From Methylosinus sporium (lineage in GTDB: Bacteria > Pseudomonadota > Alphaproteobacteria > Rhizobiales > Beijerinckiaceae): a DNA stretch of 64,000 nucleotides. The stretch is from contig NZ_PUIV01000013.1 in assembly GCF_003113265.1 (NCBI RefSeq), forward strand, positions 1 through 64,000. Direction: 5' to 3'. The notes beneath the pieces are model-generated. The model did no database searches, was not told the DNA's origin, and was given only the letters and a program-made list of their open reading frames with translations. A program made the position numbers and the translations under genes. Numbering within the stretch: the stretch's first letter is position 1; every line of letters starts with the position of its first letter. Shown here in pieces: positions 45,904-54,398 of the stretch.

Positions 45904-47958
45904 ATGGCCTCCGATGGAGAGACCGCAGTGACGCAAGACCGCAACCGCCTCGGCGAGGAGACGAGCCCCTATCTCCTCCAGCACAAGGACAATCCCGTCC
46001 ATTGGCGGGCCTGGTCCGCCGAGACGCTGGCGCTCGCCAAGGCGCAGGGCAAGCCGATCCTGCTCTCCAGCGGCTACGCCGCCTGCCATTGGTGCCATGT
46101 GATGGCCGCCGAGAGCTTCGAGAGCGAGGCGATCGCCGCGCTGATGAACGAGAATTTCGTCAATGTGAAGGTCGATCGCGAGGAGCGGCCGGACATAGAC
46201 CATCTCTATCAGCAGGCGCTGCAGCTCACCGGACGGCGCGGCGGCTGGCCGCTCACAATGTTCCTGACGCCGGACGGAGAGCCCTTTTGGGGCGGCACCT
46301 ATTTTCCGCCGGAGCCGCGCTATGGAATGCCCGGCTTCGCCGATATTCTGAAAGCGATCTCCGAGCTCTGGCGCGAGAAGCCCGAGGTGGTGACGCGCAA
46401 TGTGACGGCGATCGGCGACGGCCTGAACCGCCTCGCCGAGGCCGCGCCGGCGGAGCCGATCTCGCCCGATCTCGTGGAGACGATCGCCGAAAAGCTCGAC
46501 GGCTACATCGATCGCGCCAATGGCGGCGTCGGCGGCGCGCCGAAATTCCCGCAGGCGGCGAGCCTCGAATTTCTCTGGCGCGCATGGAAGCGCACGGGCC
46601 GCGCCTCTTATCGCGAGGCCGTGCTGACGACGCTGGATCACATTTGCCAGGGCGGCATTTATGATCACCTCGCCGGCGGCTTCGCGCGCTATTCGACCGA
46701 CGAGCGCTGGCTCGTCCCGCATTTCGAGAAAATGCTCTATGACAACGCCCAGCTCGTCGATCTGCTGACGCTCGTCTGGCAAGACGAGAAGAAGCCGCTC
46801 TACGCCGCGCGCATAGAGGAGACAATCGACTGGGCGCTGCGCGAGATGCGTCTCGCAGAAGGCGTCTTCGCCAGCAGCCTCGACGCCGACAGCGAGCATG
46901 AGGAAGGCAAATTCTATGTCTGGACGGCGGCGGAAGCAGACGCCGTTCTCGGCGCGCGCGCCGCGGCCTTCCGCGCCGTCTACGACATAGAGGATAGCGG
47001 CAATTGGGAAGGAAAATCCATTCCCAATCGCCTGCATTCGATGGAGCTGCTGTCCACGGAAGAAGAAGCCGCGCTCGCTCTGGATCGCGCAAAGCTTTTG
47101 GCGGCCCGCGCGGCGCGCGTGCGGCCGGGCCGCGACGACAAGGCGCTCGCCGATTGGAACGGGCTGATGATCGCCGCCATAGCCAGCGCCGCGCAGGTCT
47201 TCGAGCGCCGCGACTGGCTCGAAGCGGCGACCGCGGCCTTCGATTTCATCGCCGCGAAAATGACGAGCGCCGATGGAAGACTGCTGCACTCCTATGGCGC
47301 CGGCCGCGCGAAACATATGGCGGTGCTCGACGATTACGCCGATCTCACGCGCGCCGCTCTCGCGCTCCATGAGGCGACGGGCGAAGCGCGCTTTCTCGAG
47401 CGCGGACGCGATTGGATCGAGATCGTCGAGACGCATTATCGCGACGCCAGCGCCGGCGGCTATTTCTTCACCGCCGACGACGCCGAAGCGCTGATCCGCC
47501 GCTCGAAAATCGCCGAGGATGCGCCATTGCCTTCCGGAAATGGGACGATGGCTCATGTTCTGGCGCAGCTCTATCATCTCACCGGCGACGATCGCTATCG
47601 CGTCCGCGCCGACGCCACGCTCGCGGCTTTCGCCAGCGCCGTGCGGCGCGGAATGCTCGGCTATTCCACTCTGCTGAACGGCGCCGAGAGCTTGCGCGAC
47701 GGATTGCAGATCGTCGTCATCGGCGCGCGCGAGGCGAGCGACACGGCCGCGCTGCTGCGCGTCGTTCATGGTGCAAGCCTGCCGGGCCGCACGCTCGCCA
47801 TTGTCGCGCCGGGAGCCGAGCCGCCGCCGGCGCATCCGGCCGCCGGCAAGACGCAGATCAATGGCGGAGCCACGGCCTATGTCTGCCGCGGCGCGACCTG
47901 CTCGCTGCCCATCGTCGAAGCTGCGGAGCTGGAGAAAACGCTACGCGCCCGGCGCTGA
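45904..47958 (+). CDS. DUF255 thioredoxin-domain protein (YyaL/spermatogenesis-associated 20 family)
   Basis: A 684-residue cytosolic protein. The N-terminal DUF255 thioredoxin-like domain starts NRLGEETSPYLLQHKDNPVHW and has the CxxC pair C61-C64 in YAACHWCHVM. The rest is an (alpha/alpha)6 barrel like N-acylglucosamine epimerases, with GGVGGAPKFPQAAS, GGIYDHLAGGFARYSTDERW and PHFEKMLYDNAQL. The enzymatic activity of the family is unproven. A GTG at 45928 preceded by GGAGA would remove eight residues and is perhaps the true start. The last 18 bp overlap the convergent PPTase gene. Confidence 0.9.
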   Translation: MASDGETAVTQDRNRLGEETSPYLLQHKDNPVHWRAWSAETLALAKAQGKPILLSSGYAACHWCHVMAAESFESEAIAALMNENFVNVKVDREERPDIDHLYQQALQLTGRRGGWPLTMFLTPDGEPFWGGTYFPPEPRYGMPGFADILKAISELWREKPEVVTRNVTAIGDGLNRLAEAAPAEPISPDLVETIAEKLDGYIDRANGGVGGAPKFPQAASLEFLWRAWKRTGRASYREAVLTTLDHICQGGIYDHLAGGFARYSTDERWLVPHFEKMLYDNAQLVDLLTLVWQDEKKPLYAARIEETIDWALREMRLAEGVFASSLDADSEHEEGKFYVWTAAEADAVLGARAAAFRAVYDIEDSGNWEGKSIPNRLHSMELLSTEEEAALALDRAKLLAARAARVRPGRDDKALADWNGLMIAAIASAAQVFERRDWLEAATAAFDFIAAKMTSADGRLLHSYGAGRAKHMAVLDDYADLTRAALALHEATGEARFLERGRDWIEIVETHYRDASAGGYFFTADDAEALIRRSKIAEDAPLPSGNGTMAHVLAQLYHLTGDDRYRVRADATLAAFASAVRRGMLGYSTLLNGAESLRDGLQIVVIGAREASDTAALLRVVHGASLPGRTLAIVAPGAEPPPAHPAAGKTQINGGATAYVCRGATCSLPIVEAAELEKTLRARR

Positions 47959-48630
47959 AGGCGTCTTCCAGGCGAGCGCCGCCGCATAGCCCGGCGGAGC
48001 CGCGAGACGCGCGACGCGAAGATCGCCCCAATCCGCTTCGGCATGATGGAGCTCGTAGAAATCGCCCTGCCCCGGCTGCACAGAGAATGCCTGGAGCTTT
48101 TCTGCGATGCCGAGGCCGACCGCCTTCAACGTCGCCTCCTTGGCCACCCATCGCTCGAAAAATCCGGCGGCGTCGATTCCCTCGCCCTCTTCACGCGTCA
48201 AGGCGACAGCCGCGAGCCCTGGGATATCCGCGGTGACGTCGATGCGCTCGATATCGACGCCGACGTCCCAATGTTTCGAAAGCGCGATGAGCGCGAATTC
48301 GCCGGAATGCGAGACATTGAAGAAGACGCCCGCGCCAACGAGCTCGAGCTTGCCATAATGTCCGGCGTCGAAGCGCAGCGCCGCAGGCGCTACGCGGAGC
48401 CTCTCGCCGATGAGACGCCGCAGAGAGGCGCGCGTCGCGATCATGCGCAGCCGATCTTCATGCCGCAGGAAGCGCAACGCCCGTTCGCGCTCCTCCGCGC
48501 TCAGCGCATCCCAATCCGCCTCGGACCAGGGCGCGGAGAGATCGAAATCGAGACGCATGATCTCGATCCGCCCTTCGCTCACCGCGGGAGCCCATAAATG
48601 AGCTCGTGAATGCGCCCCTGAATGCGTCAC
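47941..48630 (-). CDS. 4'-phosphopantetheinyl transferase, Sfp type
   Basis: Transfers phosphopantetheine from CoA to carrier proteins. The 229-residue protein has the pseudo-dimer Sfp layout: FFNVSHSGEFALIAL near 103-117, the Mg-binding VGVDIERID near 123-131 and WVAKEATLKAVGLGI near 161-175. Sfp-type enzymes usually serve polyketide, NRPS, siderophore or lysine pathways; no such synthase is nearby. The GTG at 48630 is nine bases after the DUF2325 stop and follows AGGA, so the gene is the third member of the heme monooxygenase operon. Confidence 0.88.
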   Translation of the reverse strand: MTHSGAHSRAHLWAPAVSEGRIEIMRLDFDLSAPWSEADWDALSAEERERALRFLRHEDRLRMIATRASLRRLIGERLRVAPAALRFDAGHYGKLELVGAGVFFNVSHSGEFALIALSKHWDVGVDIERIDVTADIPGLAAVALTREEGEGIDAAGFFERWVAKEATLKAVGLGIAEKLQAFSVQPGQGDFYELHHAEADWGDLRVARLAAPPGYAAALAWKTPSAPGA

Positions 48631-48639
48631 GCGCCCTTC

Positions 48640-49908
48640 CTATCGCTGCGCCTCCGCGACCGGCGCGGCGAGCGTCTCGATCGCTTTCTCGAAAGCCGAT
48701 GCGCTGGCGCTGCGCAACGGACAATAGGGAATGCCATGGCTCTCGCACAGGCTCTTCACCGCGCCGACAGCGCGATGGCTGACGCAATCGACGGGGAAGA
48801 ACACGGCGTCGGCGCGCCGCACCAGCTCGCTCAGCATGGCGCGACTATCCTCCATGCCGCCGTCATGATGAATGAGCGAGCCATTGCGTTGCTCCACGAA
48901 TCGCTGCAGCCGACAGACCGTGCGCGGCCGCCCGCCGACATAGAGCAGGCAACGGCCGCACAGATCCGTCTCGCCCTCGCGCTCCTCGTCGGCGATCGGC
49001 GCCGCCGCCACAGCGATCTCCGAAGCGAGCGGCGGCGCCGGAGAGCGCGGCGCCGGCGGCGCAATGGAACGCGTCTCTTTCACCTTCAGCCGCTCGTAGC
49101 GACGCTCGAGACGTTCGTGATCTTCGCGCAGATCGGCGTGAGCGCGGCGGAGCGCGGCGAGCTCGCGCAGCATCTCGTCGCTTCTCTCCTCCGCGCGCAA
49201 TGCGTCGATTTCCCGTCGCAGGCTCTCGCATTCGGCGGCGAGCGCGCGCGCCTCGCGAAGTTCCGCGCCGAGCCGGGCGATCTCGTCGCGCAGCACGGTC
49301 AGCTCGTCATTGCGCTCGGCGATGACACTGGCGAGACGCCGCGCGATCTCGGCCTTCTCGCGTCGCGCTTCGGCCACCTCGCGGGCGTCGCCGCGATGCG
49401 CGGCGCCGCTCAAATGCGACATCATGTGAATATCGCCGAAAATGCGCGTCTCCACGCCGGGCGTGAGCCGCGGATGGCCGATCAGCGCCCAATAGGCGCC
49501 CGGAACGAAGCCATTGTCGATCGCGCTCTCCCAATAGGCGAGCAACGCTTCCTCGCCGTCGAGCGCCTTGGCCTTGCGGATCGCGCCCTCGTATCGCGCA
49601 TCGAGATGCTTCTGCACCGCGCGCGAGACGATATTCTCGTCATGCATCTTCTCGACGAAGAGGCCATGCACCTGATAATCATTGAATCGCGTTTCATCGC
49701 CGAGAAAGCCGGTGCGCCGCGCGATCTTGCGCAATTCCACGATCGTCAGGCATGTGCCGACGATCGAGCAGTGCGACGCGCCGACGATCTCCCATATGCG
49801 ACGGCGCGCGCCGGCGTCGCGACGCGCGAGGGGGGCGAGCTCGAAGCCCTCGCTCGCCATGGCGGATTTCAGCACGCTCAATGAGACGAGAGGCCGCCGC
49901 TCGCTCAT
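48640..49908 (-). CDS. DUF2325 protein with central coiled coil
   Basis: A 422-residue protein in three parts. The N-terminal 165 residues are helical, with EIVGASHCSIVGTCLTIVELRKIARR near 41-66. A coiled coil rich in Glu, Arg and Ala spans about 175-290. The C-terminal DUF2325 domain (about 315-420) begins DLCGRCLLYVGGRPRTVCRLQ and continues HHDGGMEDSRAMLSELVRRADAVFFPVDCVSH. The CxxC plus further cysteines suggest a metal or redox site. Function of DUF2325 is not established. It overlaps the upstream heme monooxygenase gene by four bases. Confidence 0.85.
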   Translation of the reverse strand: MSERRPLVSLSVLKSAMASEGFELAPLARRDAGARRRIWEIVGASHCSIVGTCLTIVELRKIARRTGFLGDETRFNDYQVHGLFVEKMHDENIVSRAVQKHLDARYEGAIRKAKALDGEEALLAYWESAIDNGFVPGAYWALIGHPRLTPGVETRIFGDIHMMSHLSGAAHRGDAREVAEARREKAEIARRLASVIAERNDELTVLRDEIARLGAELREARALAAECESLRREIDALRAEERSDEMLRELAALRRAHADLREDHERLERRYERLKVKETRSIAPPAPRSPAPPLASEIAVAAAPIADEEREGETDLCGRCLLYVGGRPRTVCRLQRFVEQRNGSLIHHDGGMEDSRAMLSELVRRADAVFFPVDCVSHRAVGAVKSLCESHGIPYCPLRSASASAFEKAIETLAAPVAEAQR

Positions 49909-50252
49909 GGCGCCGCCTCCGCCGCCGCGTCGCGAGCCACATTGATCTGCTCGAGCACGGAATCGAATCCTTCGAACTCGGGATGGCCGACATAGAGCGG
50001 CTTGTTCTTGCCGGCGTCCTTGTGCGAATCGCGAAACTGCTGCGACGTCGTCCAGGCGAGAAAGCTCGCCTTGGTCTCCCACATCGTATGCGAGGCGTAG
50101 AGCGTGTGATCCTCGCGCTCCGGCCCGCGCAGCAAATGGAAGGAGACGAAGCCCTCCATCTCCTCGAGGCGCGTGCGGCGCGACGACCATATCTGCTCGA
50201 AAGCCTTTTCTTCTCCTTTGACCACCTTGAAGCGATTCATCGCGATGAACAT
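49905..50252 (-). CDS. IsdG-type heme-degrading monooxygenase (ABM domain)
   Basis: A 115-residue ferredoxin-like ABM protein. The IsdG catalytic triad is present with the right spacing: Asn6 (MFIAMNRFKV), Trp67 (SFLAWTTSQQ) and His77 (RDSHKD), which matches Asn7-Trp66-His76 of IsdG. Members cut heme and release iron in the cytoplasm. The ATG at 50252 after AAGGGG is chosen; the longer open frame upstream is arginine-rich and not conserved-looking. First gene of the operon with DUF2325 and PPTase. No Irr, RirA or Fur box could be recognised upstream. Confidence 0.85.
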   Translation of the reverse strand: MFIAMNRFKVVKGEEKAFEQIWSSRRTRLEEMEGFVSFHLLRGPEREDHTLYASHTMWETKASFLAWTTSQQFRDSHKDAGKNKPLYVGHPEFEGFDSVLEQINVARDAAAEAAP

Positions 50253-50460
50253 GTCGAGCCCCTTTTCGTCGGCCGCGCGGCGGCCCGGATTGGTCGCCAT
50301 GGTGGCGCGGCGTCGCGTCGCGATCAAGCCCCGCCGGCGCCCGCGTCGCTGAAAGACTTCCAAAAACCTCCTCTCTGCAAGCTTTCCAGCCAAAGCTCCA
50401 TGATCTCGCCCGAAACGCCGCGATGATCGACATGGACAGAACGGGAGAAAAGGAGCGGCC

Positions 50461-50730
50461 ATGTGCGACATCGAAGGAGAAAAACGGAAAATCGACGCGC
50501 TGCTGGAGCGGGCGGCGCGCGCCGCGCCGGCGAGCGCGCGCGCCGACGAGAGCGCTCTCGCGGACTTCTGTCTCGCCGCCGCGAGCGAATTTTATGCGAC
50601 CGAATGTCCGGACGAATGCCTGCGCCGACGCTGCGAGGATTTCGCGGCGCGCGTCATGCGTCGCGAAGCGCTGGAAACGGCGCGCGCGACGCCGATGCGA
50701 CGAGGCGGTATCGCTCAGGCGAAAGCCTGA
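50461..50730 (+). CDS. Small cysteine-containing hypothetical protein (89 aa)
   Basis: Not recognised. An 89-residue, helical-looking acidic protein starting [20 protein letters not shown] with a cysteine cluster [10 protein letters not shown] near residues 50-59. AAGGAG stands at the right distance before the ATG, so the gene is probably real. It is divergent from the heme monooxygenase operon across about 208 bp and its last 16 bp overlap the convergent cystathionine gamma-synthase gene. Cysteine spacing could bind metal, but this is a guess. Confidence 0.55.
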   Translation: MCDIEGEKRKIDALLERAARAAPASARADESALADFCLAAASEFYATECPDECLRRRCEDFAARVMRREALETARATPMRRGGIAQAKA

Positions 50731-51992
50731 GCGATATCGGCGACGAGATCGTCCGGATGCTCTATGCCGATCGACATGCGCACCAGCGCAGGCGTGATAC
50801 CGATCTCGCGTCGCGCCGTCTCGGCGAGTCCCGAATGCACAGTGGTGGCGGGATGGCAGACGAGCGATTCCGTGCCGCCGAGACTGACCGCGAGCTTGAA
50901 TATCTGTAGTCTGTTCAAGAAGGCGAAGGCTTCCGTCTCGCCGCCCTCGACGTCGAAAGAGAAGGTGGAGCCCGCAGAGCTCGACTGCCGCTGCATGAGC
51001 GCCCGCGCCGGATGGTCCGGCGGCAGCAGCGGCGGATAATGCACGCGCGCGACTTTTGGATGCGCGCAGAGATAGTCGGCGACGATCGCCGCATTGCTCG
51101 CAGCGCGGCGCATCCGCAGCGACAATGTCTCCAGCGAGCGCGCCAGCATCCAGCAGGAATGCGGATCGAGCTGCGTGCCGATGGCGTTGCGCATGGCGCG
51201 GATGGGCGCGAGCGCCGCATGGGCTCCGATGACCGCGCCGCCGATGAGATCGCTGTGGCCGCCGACATATTTGGTGAGCGAGTAGAGCGAGAGATCGGCG
51301 CCATGCTCGAGCGGCGATTGAAACACCGGGCCGAGCAATGTGTTGTCGCAGCACAGGATCGGGCAACGCCCCTGGCGCGCGCCGATCTCACGCGCGATCC
51401 GCGCCACCATGGCGATGTCGACGAGACTGTTCATCGGATTGGACGGCGTCTCGACGAAGACGACGGCGACGTTGCCCATGGCCATCGCGCGCTCGGCGGC
51501 GTCGCGCACGACGTCTTCGTTCAATCCGTCCACGAAGCCGACGCTTCTCATGTCGAAAGGCGCGAGCGTGCGGCCGATCAGCACTTCCGTTCCGCCATAG
51601 AGCGGACGGCTGTGCAATATCACGTCGCCGGGCCGCGCGTGCGCGAGGATCGTGGTGACGATCGCCGACATGCCGGATGAGAACACCAGCCCCGCTTCGG
51701 CGTTCTCATGCACGGCGAGACGATCTTCGAGAATCTCGAGATTGGGATGATTGAAGCGCGAATAGACGAGTCCCGGCGGCTCGTTGCGCGCCGGCGCGCT
51801 GCGCCCGGCGATATAGTCGAAATAATCGCGCCCTTCTTCCGCCGTGCGAAAAGCGAATGTCGAGGTGAGAAACACCGGAGGCTTCACCGAGCCTTCGGAG
51901 AGAGCGGGATCGTAGCCATAGCCGAGCATCAATGTCTCGGCATGGAGACGATGCTCGCCGATGCGTGTCTTGTGATAGCGTTCGCTGCTCAT
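50715..51992 (-). CDS. Cystathionine gamma-synthase family PLP enzyme
   Basis: Trans-sulfuration PLP enzyme, 425 residues. PLP contacts are [20 protein letters not shown] near 77-96, SSGMSAI near 105-111, ETPSNPMN near 181-188, [20 protein letters not shown] near 214-233 and the PLP lysine K241 in [11 protein letters not shown]. The subgroup with the N-terminal [25 protein letters not shown] is annotated as cystathionine gamma-synthase family; methionine gamma-lyase or O-acylhomoserine sulfhydrylase activity is also possible. A stable imperfect hairpin precedes the start. Confidence 0.87.
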   Translation of the reverse strand: MSSERYHKTRIGEHRLHAETLMLGYGYDPALSEGSVKPPVFLTSTFAFRTAEEGRDYFDYIAGRSAPARNEPPGLVYSRFNHPNLEILEDRLAVHENAEAGLVFSSGMSAIVTTILAHARPGDVILHSRPLYGGTEVLIGRTLAPFDMRSVGFVDGLNEDVVRDAAERAMAMGNVAVVFVETPSNPMNSLVDIAMVARIAREIGARQGRCPILCCDNTLLGPVFQSPLEHGADLSLYSLTKYVGGHSDLIGGAVIGAHAALAPIRAMRNAIGTQLDPHSCWMLARSLETLSLRMRRAASNAAIVADYLCAHPKVARVHYPPLLPPDHPARALMQRQSSSAGSTFSFDVEGGETEAFAFLNRLQIFKLAVSLGGTESLVCHPATTVHSGLAETARREIGITPALVRMSIGIEHPDDLVADIAQAFA

Positions 51993-52015
51993 GATCTGTC
52001 CCTCTCATCGACCCG

Positions 52016-52063
52016 GCGCGCATGAAATGCTTTCCATCGCGAATATGATTTCACGTCGCGCGC
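52016..52063 (-). promoter_or_regulatory. Imperfect stem-loop in the leader of the cystathionine gamma-synthase gene
   Basis: On the minus strand GCGCGC, four bases, TGAAAT pairs with ATTTCA, one base, GCGCGC around a 19-nt loop; the structure ends about 24 nt before the ATG and just upstream of a GAGAGGGA ribosome binding site. The position suits translational control of a sulfur-amino-acid gene. It does not match the SAM-II consensus as I remember it, so the ligand, if any, is open. Confidence 0.4.
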
Positions 52064-52177
52064 ATGGTTCCGGCAGTCGTCCACACAAATGAATACGTAG
52101 CTTTTTTCGCTAAGGTCGCATGTGCGTCACAGTCACAGAAATTCGACGACATTTTGCGCCGTTGCGGTTCACCGTCG

Positions 52178-52206
52178 TTGACCGAATCTCAGCGTGAGAC
52201 TTAGCA
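52178..52206 (+). promoter_or_regulatory. Candidate sigma-70 promoter for the porin gene
   Basis: TTGACC at 52178-52183 and TTAGCA at 52201-52206 with exactly 17 bases between. The -35 is strong, the -10 moderate. It would give a leader of about 80 nt before the porin start, a usual length for outer-membrane protein mRNAs. Confidence 0.4.
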
Positions 52207-52294
52207 TTTCAATAGCCGCATCAACCACGCCGAAGCGGACAGCGACAGCGCGCGGGCCATGCGGTGACACACTTTGTTGAAAAAGGATTCCTCG

Positions 52295-53311
52295 ATGAAG
52301 AAGTTATTCTCAGCCACCGCGATTGCACTGGCTCTCTCCGCTGGAGCGGCGCTCGCCGCGGATCTCCCCGCCCTCAAGGCTCCGATTCTTCCTCCGCCGC
52401 CTCCGCCGCCCATATGGACCGGATTCTATGTCGGTCTGAACGCCGGCTATTCCTGGGGCGCGTCGAACAATATCGACGTCGGCACGGTCAATCTCTATGA
52501 CACTTTCGGGAACAACGGACTGCTTCCCTTCGTCATCGATCCCGGCGCCGGCTCTGCGGCTCTGGCCGCGAGCGGAACCGTGAACGCGCAACGCAACGGC
52601 TTCATCGGCGGCGGCCAGGTCGGCTACAATTATCAATTCGGCAATCACTTCCTCGTCGGTCTCGAAGCCGATTTGCAGGGCACCGGCATTCGCAGCGAGA
52701 ACAGCTTCACCGGCGCCGCCAATTGGAACGCCTTCAATGTCGCCGTCGGGCCGTTCGGTCTCGCTCTCGACCGCTCCGCCGCCAGCACGACGACCGTCAC
52801 GTCGCGCACCGATTGGCTCGGCACGGTTCGCGGCCGCTTGGGCTATATCTGGGGACCGTCCTTCCTGCTCTACGCCACCGGCGGTCTCGCTTATGGCGGC
52901 GCGCAGGCGACGACGCATCAGTCGCTCTTCGTCAACAACAACCTTTCCGCGACCGTCCTCGGCGCGCAGGTGTTGGGCCTCAGCGTGCCCTACGGATCGA
53001 TCGGCGGCGTCGCGCGCTACAACGAGTCGCGCATCGGCTGGACCGTCGGCGCCGGCATCGAATGGCTGTTCGCTCCGAACCTGAGCTTCAAGGCGGAATA
53101 TCTCTACTATGATCTCGGCACGGCTCGTTTCCTGAACGGCCCGCTCGCCGCGGTCGGCCCGCAGGTGACGGTGCTCGGCTTCACCTCGCCGCTGCTCACC
53201 TCGATCAACCAAGGCATCACGCGCGTCAAATTCGACGGCCATATCGCGCGCGTCGGCATCAACTATCACTTCGTTTCGGCGCCGCCGGTTCCGGTCGTCG
53301 CCAGATATTGA
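52295..53311 (+). CDS. Outer-membrane beta-barrel protein (Omp25/Omp31-like porin family)
   Basis: A 338-residue protein. The signal peptide is residues 1 to about 22 (KKLFSATAIALALSAGAALAAD). A proline-rich linker (LPPPPPPPIW) leads into WTGFYVGLNAGYSWG, the opening strand typical of Rhizobiales Omp25/Omp31 proteins. Alternating hydrophobic strands such as GGGQVGYNYQFGNHFLVGLEADLQG follow, and the C-terminus ends VARVGINYHF-like (HIARVGINYHFVSA), close to the usual terminal barrel signature. Probably an eight-stranded barrel. Start at 52295 follows AAAAGGA. A sigma-70-like promoter and a rho-independent terminator frame it as a single-gene unit. Confidence 0.9.
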   Translation: MKKLFSATAIALALSAGAALAADLPALKAPILPPPPPPPIWTGFYVGLNAGYSWGASNNIDVGTVNLYDTFGNNGLLPFVIDPGAGSAALAASGTVNAQRNGFIGGGQVGYNYQFGNHFLVGLEADLQGTGIRSENSFTGAANWNAFNVAVGPFGLALDRSAASTTTVTSRTDWLGTVRGRLGYIWGPSFLLYATGGLAYGGAQATTHQSLFVNNNLSATVLGAQVLGLSVPYGSIGGVARYNESRIGWTVGAGIEWLFAPNLSFKAEYLYYDLGTARFLNGPLAAVGPQVTVLGFTSPLLTSINQGITRVKFDGHIARVGINYHFVSAPPVPVVARY

Positions 53312-53339
53312 TCTTCTCTTCGCGCCGCCAGATCGCGAC

Positions 53340-53365
53340 AGCCCGGCCGTGATGGCCGGGCTTTT
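53340..53365 (+). terminator. Rho-independent terminator after the porin gene
   Basis: AGCCCGGCC (53340-53348) pairs perfectly with GGCCGGGCT (53354-53362) around GTGAT, followed by TTT and CGCTTT. It starts 28 bp after the porin stop codon. The clearest intrinsic terminator in the window. Confidence 0.85.
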
Positions 53366-53448
53366 CGCTTTCGGCGCCGCTTTCGGCATGGATATTTCGG
53401 AGCCGTTCGCGCTAGAAATGACGCGACGCAACGAAAGCTCCGCCGCAA

Positions 53449-54357
53449 ATGATCTTTGCTCCCGCCTGGGCCTGGGCCGTTTTCACGCTGACCGCCGCCG
53501 GCGGACAGACGCTGCGCAATGCGCTGCAGCGCGATCTCACCGATCGGCTCGGCGCCGCAGGCGCGACCTTCGTGCGCTTTCTCTTCGGCTGTCCTTTCGC
53601 CTTTCTCATTCTCGCAGCCGCCTGCGCGATCACGAATGTGGCACCGCCCGTTCCTGACGCAGGCATATCGCTGCTCATAGCGACGGCGGCGACATTGCAG
53701 ATCGCCGCGACGGCGCTGATGCTCGTCTCCATGAAGCAGCGCTCTTTCGTCATCGTCACGGCGCTGCTCAAGACAGAGGCGGTGCAGATCGTCGTCTTCG
53801 GACTCGTCTTTCTCGGCGAGAGCGCGACGCCGGCGCTCGCGTTCGGCGTCGTCTGCGCGACATTCGGCGTCATGGCCCTATCGCTGCCCGATCCCGCCGC
53901 GGCGCTGCGTGACGCGAGCTGGCGGCCGATTTTCTACGGCCTCGCCTCGGCCGCAATGTTCGGCGGCTCCACTATTTTATACCGCGAGGGCGTGCTCAGG
54001 CTCGGCGGCGCCTCTTTCGTCGTCGCGGCCGCGACCGAGCTCCTTCTCGGCCTCGTCTTGCAAACGGCGCTGATCTTGCTCTATCTGGGCGTCTTCGACC
54101 GTGGGGGCCTCGCCGCCATCCTCGCCCAATGGCGAGAATCCCTGTCCGCGGGGCTGCTCGGCGCCTTGGCGACGCTGTTCTGGTTCCTAGCCTTCGCCCT
54201 CGAGACCGCGCCGCGCGTGCGCACGCTGGCGCTGATCGAAGTCTTGTTCGCGCAAATGGTCTCGCGCCGCATGTTCGCGCAGAGAACCGGAGCGCGGGAG
54301 TGGCTGGGCGTGGCGATGCTGATCGCCGGCGTCGCGGCCGTTTTGAACGGCGGATAG
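53449..54357 (+). CDS. EamA/DMT-family transporter
   Basis: Inner-membrane protein of 302 residues with ten predicted helices in two EamA repeats (about 5-145 and 155-300). Features include AGGQTLRNALQRDL in the first helix region, KTEAVQIVVFGLVFLGE near 108-124 and the second-repeat end WLGVAMLIAGVAAVLNGG. DMT members export small metabolites or amino acids; the substrate cannot be inferred. It is followed by the esterase gene after 41 bp on the same strand. Confidence 0.87.
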   Translation: MIFAPAWAWAVFTLTAAGGQTLRNALQRDLTDRLGAAGATFVRFLFGCPFAFLILAAACAITNVAPPVPDAGISLLIATAATLQIAATALMLVSMKQRSFVIVTALLKTEAVQIVVFGLVFLGESATPALAFGVVCATFGVMALSLPDPAAALRDASWRPIFYGLASAAMFGGSTILYREGVLRLGGASFVVAAATELLLGLVLQTALILLYLGVFDRGGLAAILAQWRESLSAGLLGALATLFWFLAFALETAPRVRTLALIEVLFAQMVSRRMFAQRTGAREWLGVAMLIAGVAAVLNGG

Positions 54358-54398
54358 CGGCCGCTCTGGCCGCATCCTCGAGAATTGCGAGATCCGAC

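Larger units (their letters stand above)
51993..52294. other. Divergent intergenic region with leader hairpin and porin promoter (302 bp)
   Basis: A comparatively AT-rich gap between the cystathionine gamma-synthase gene (minus) and the porin gene (plus). It contains two candidate regulatory elements listed separately: a stem-loop at 52016-52063 in the minus-strand leader and a sigma-70-like promoter at 52178-52206 on the plus strand. No small ORF with a good ribosome binding site was seen. Confidence 0.6.
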
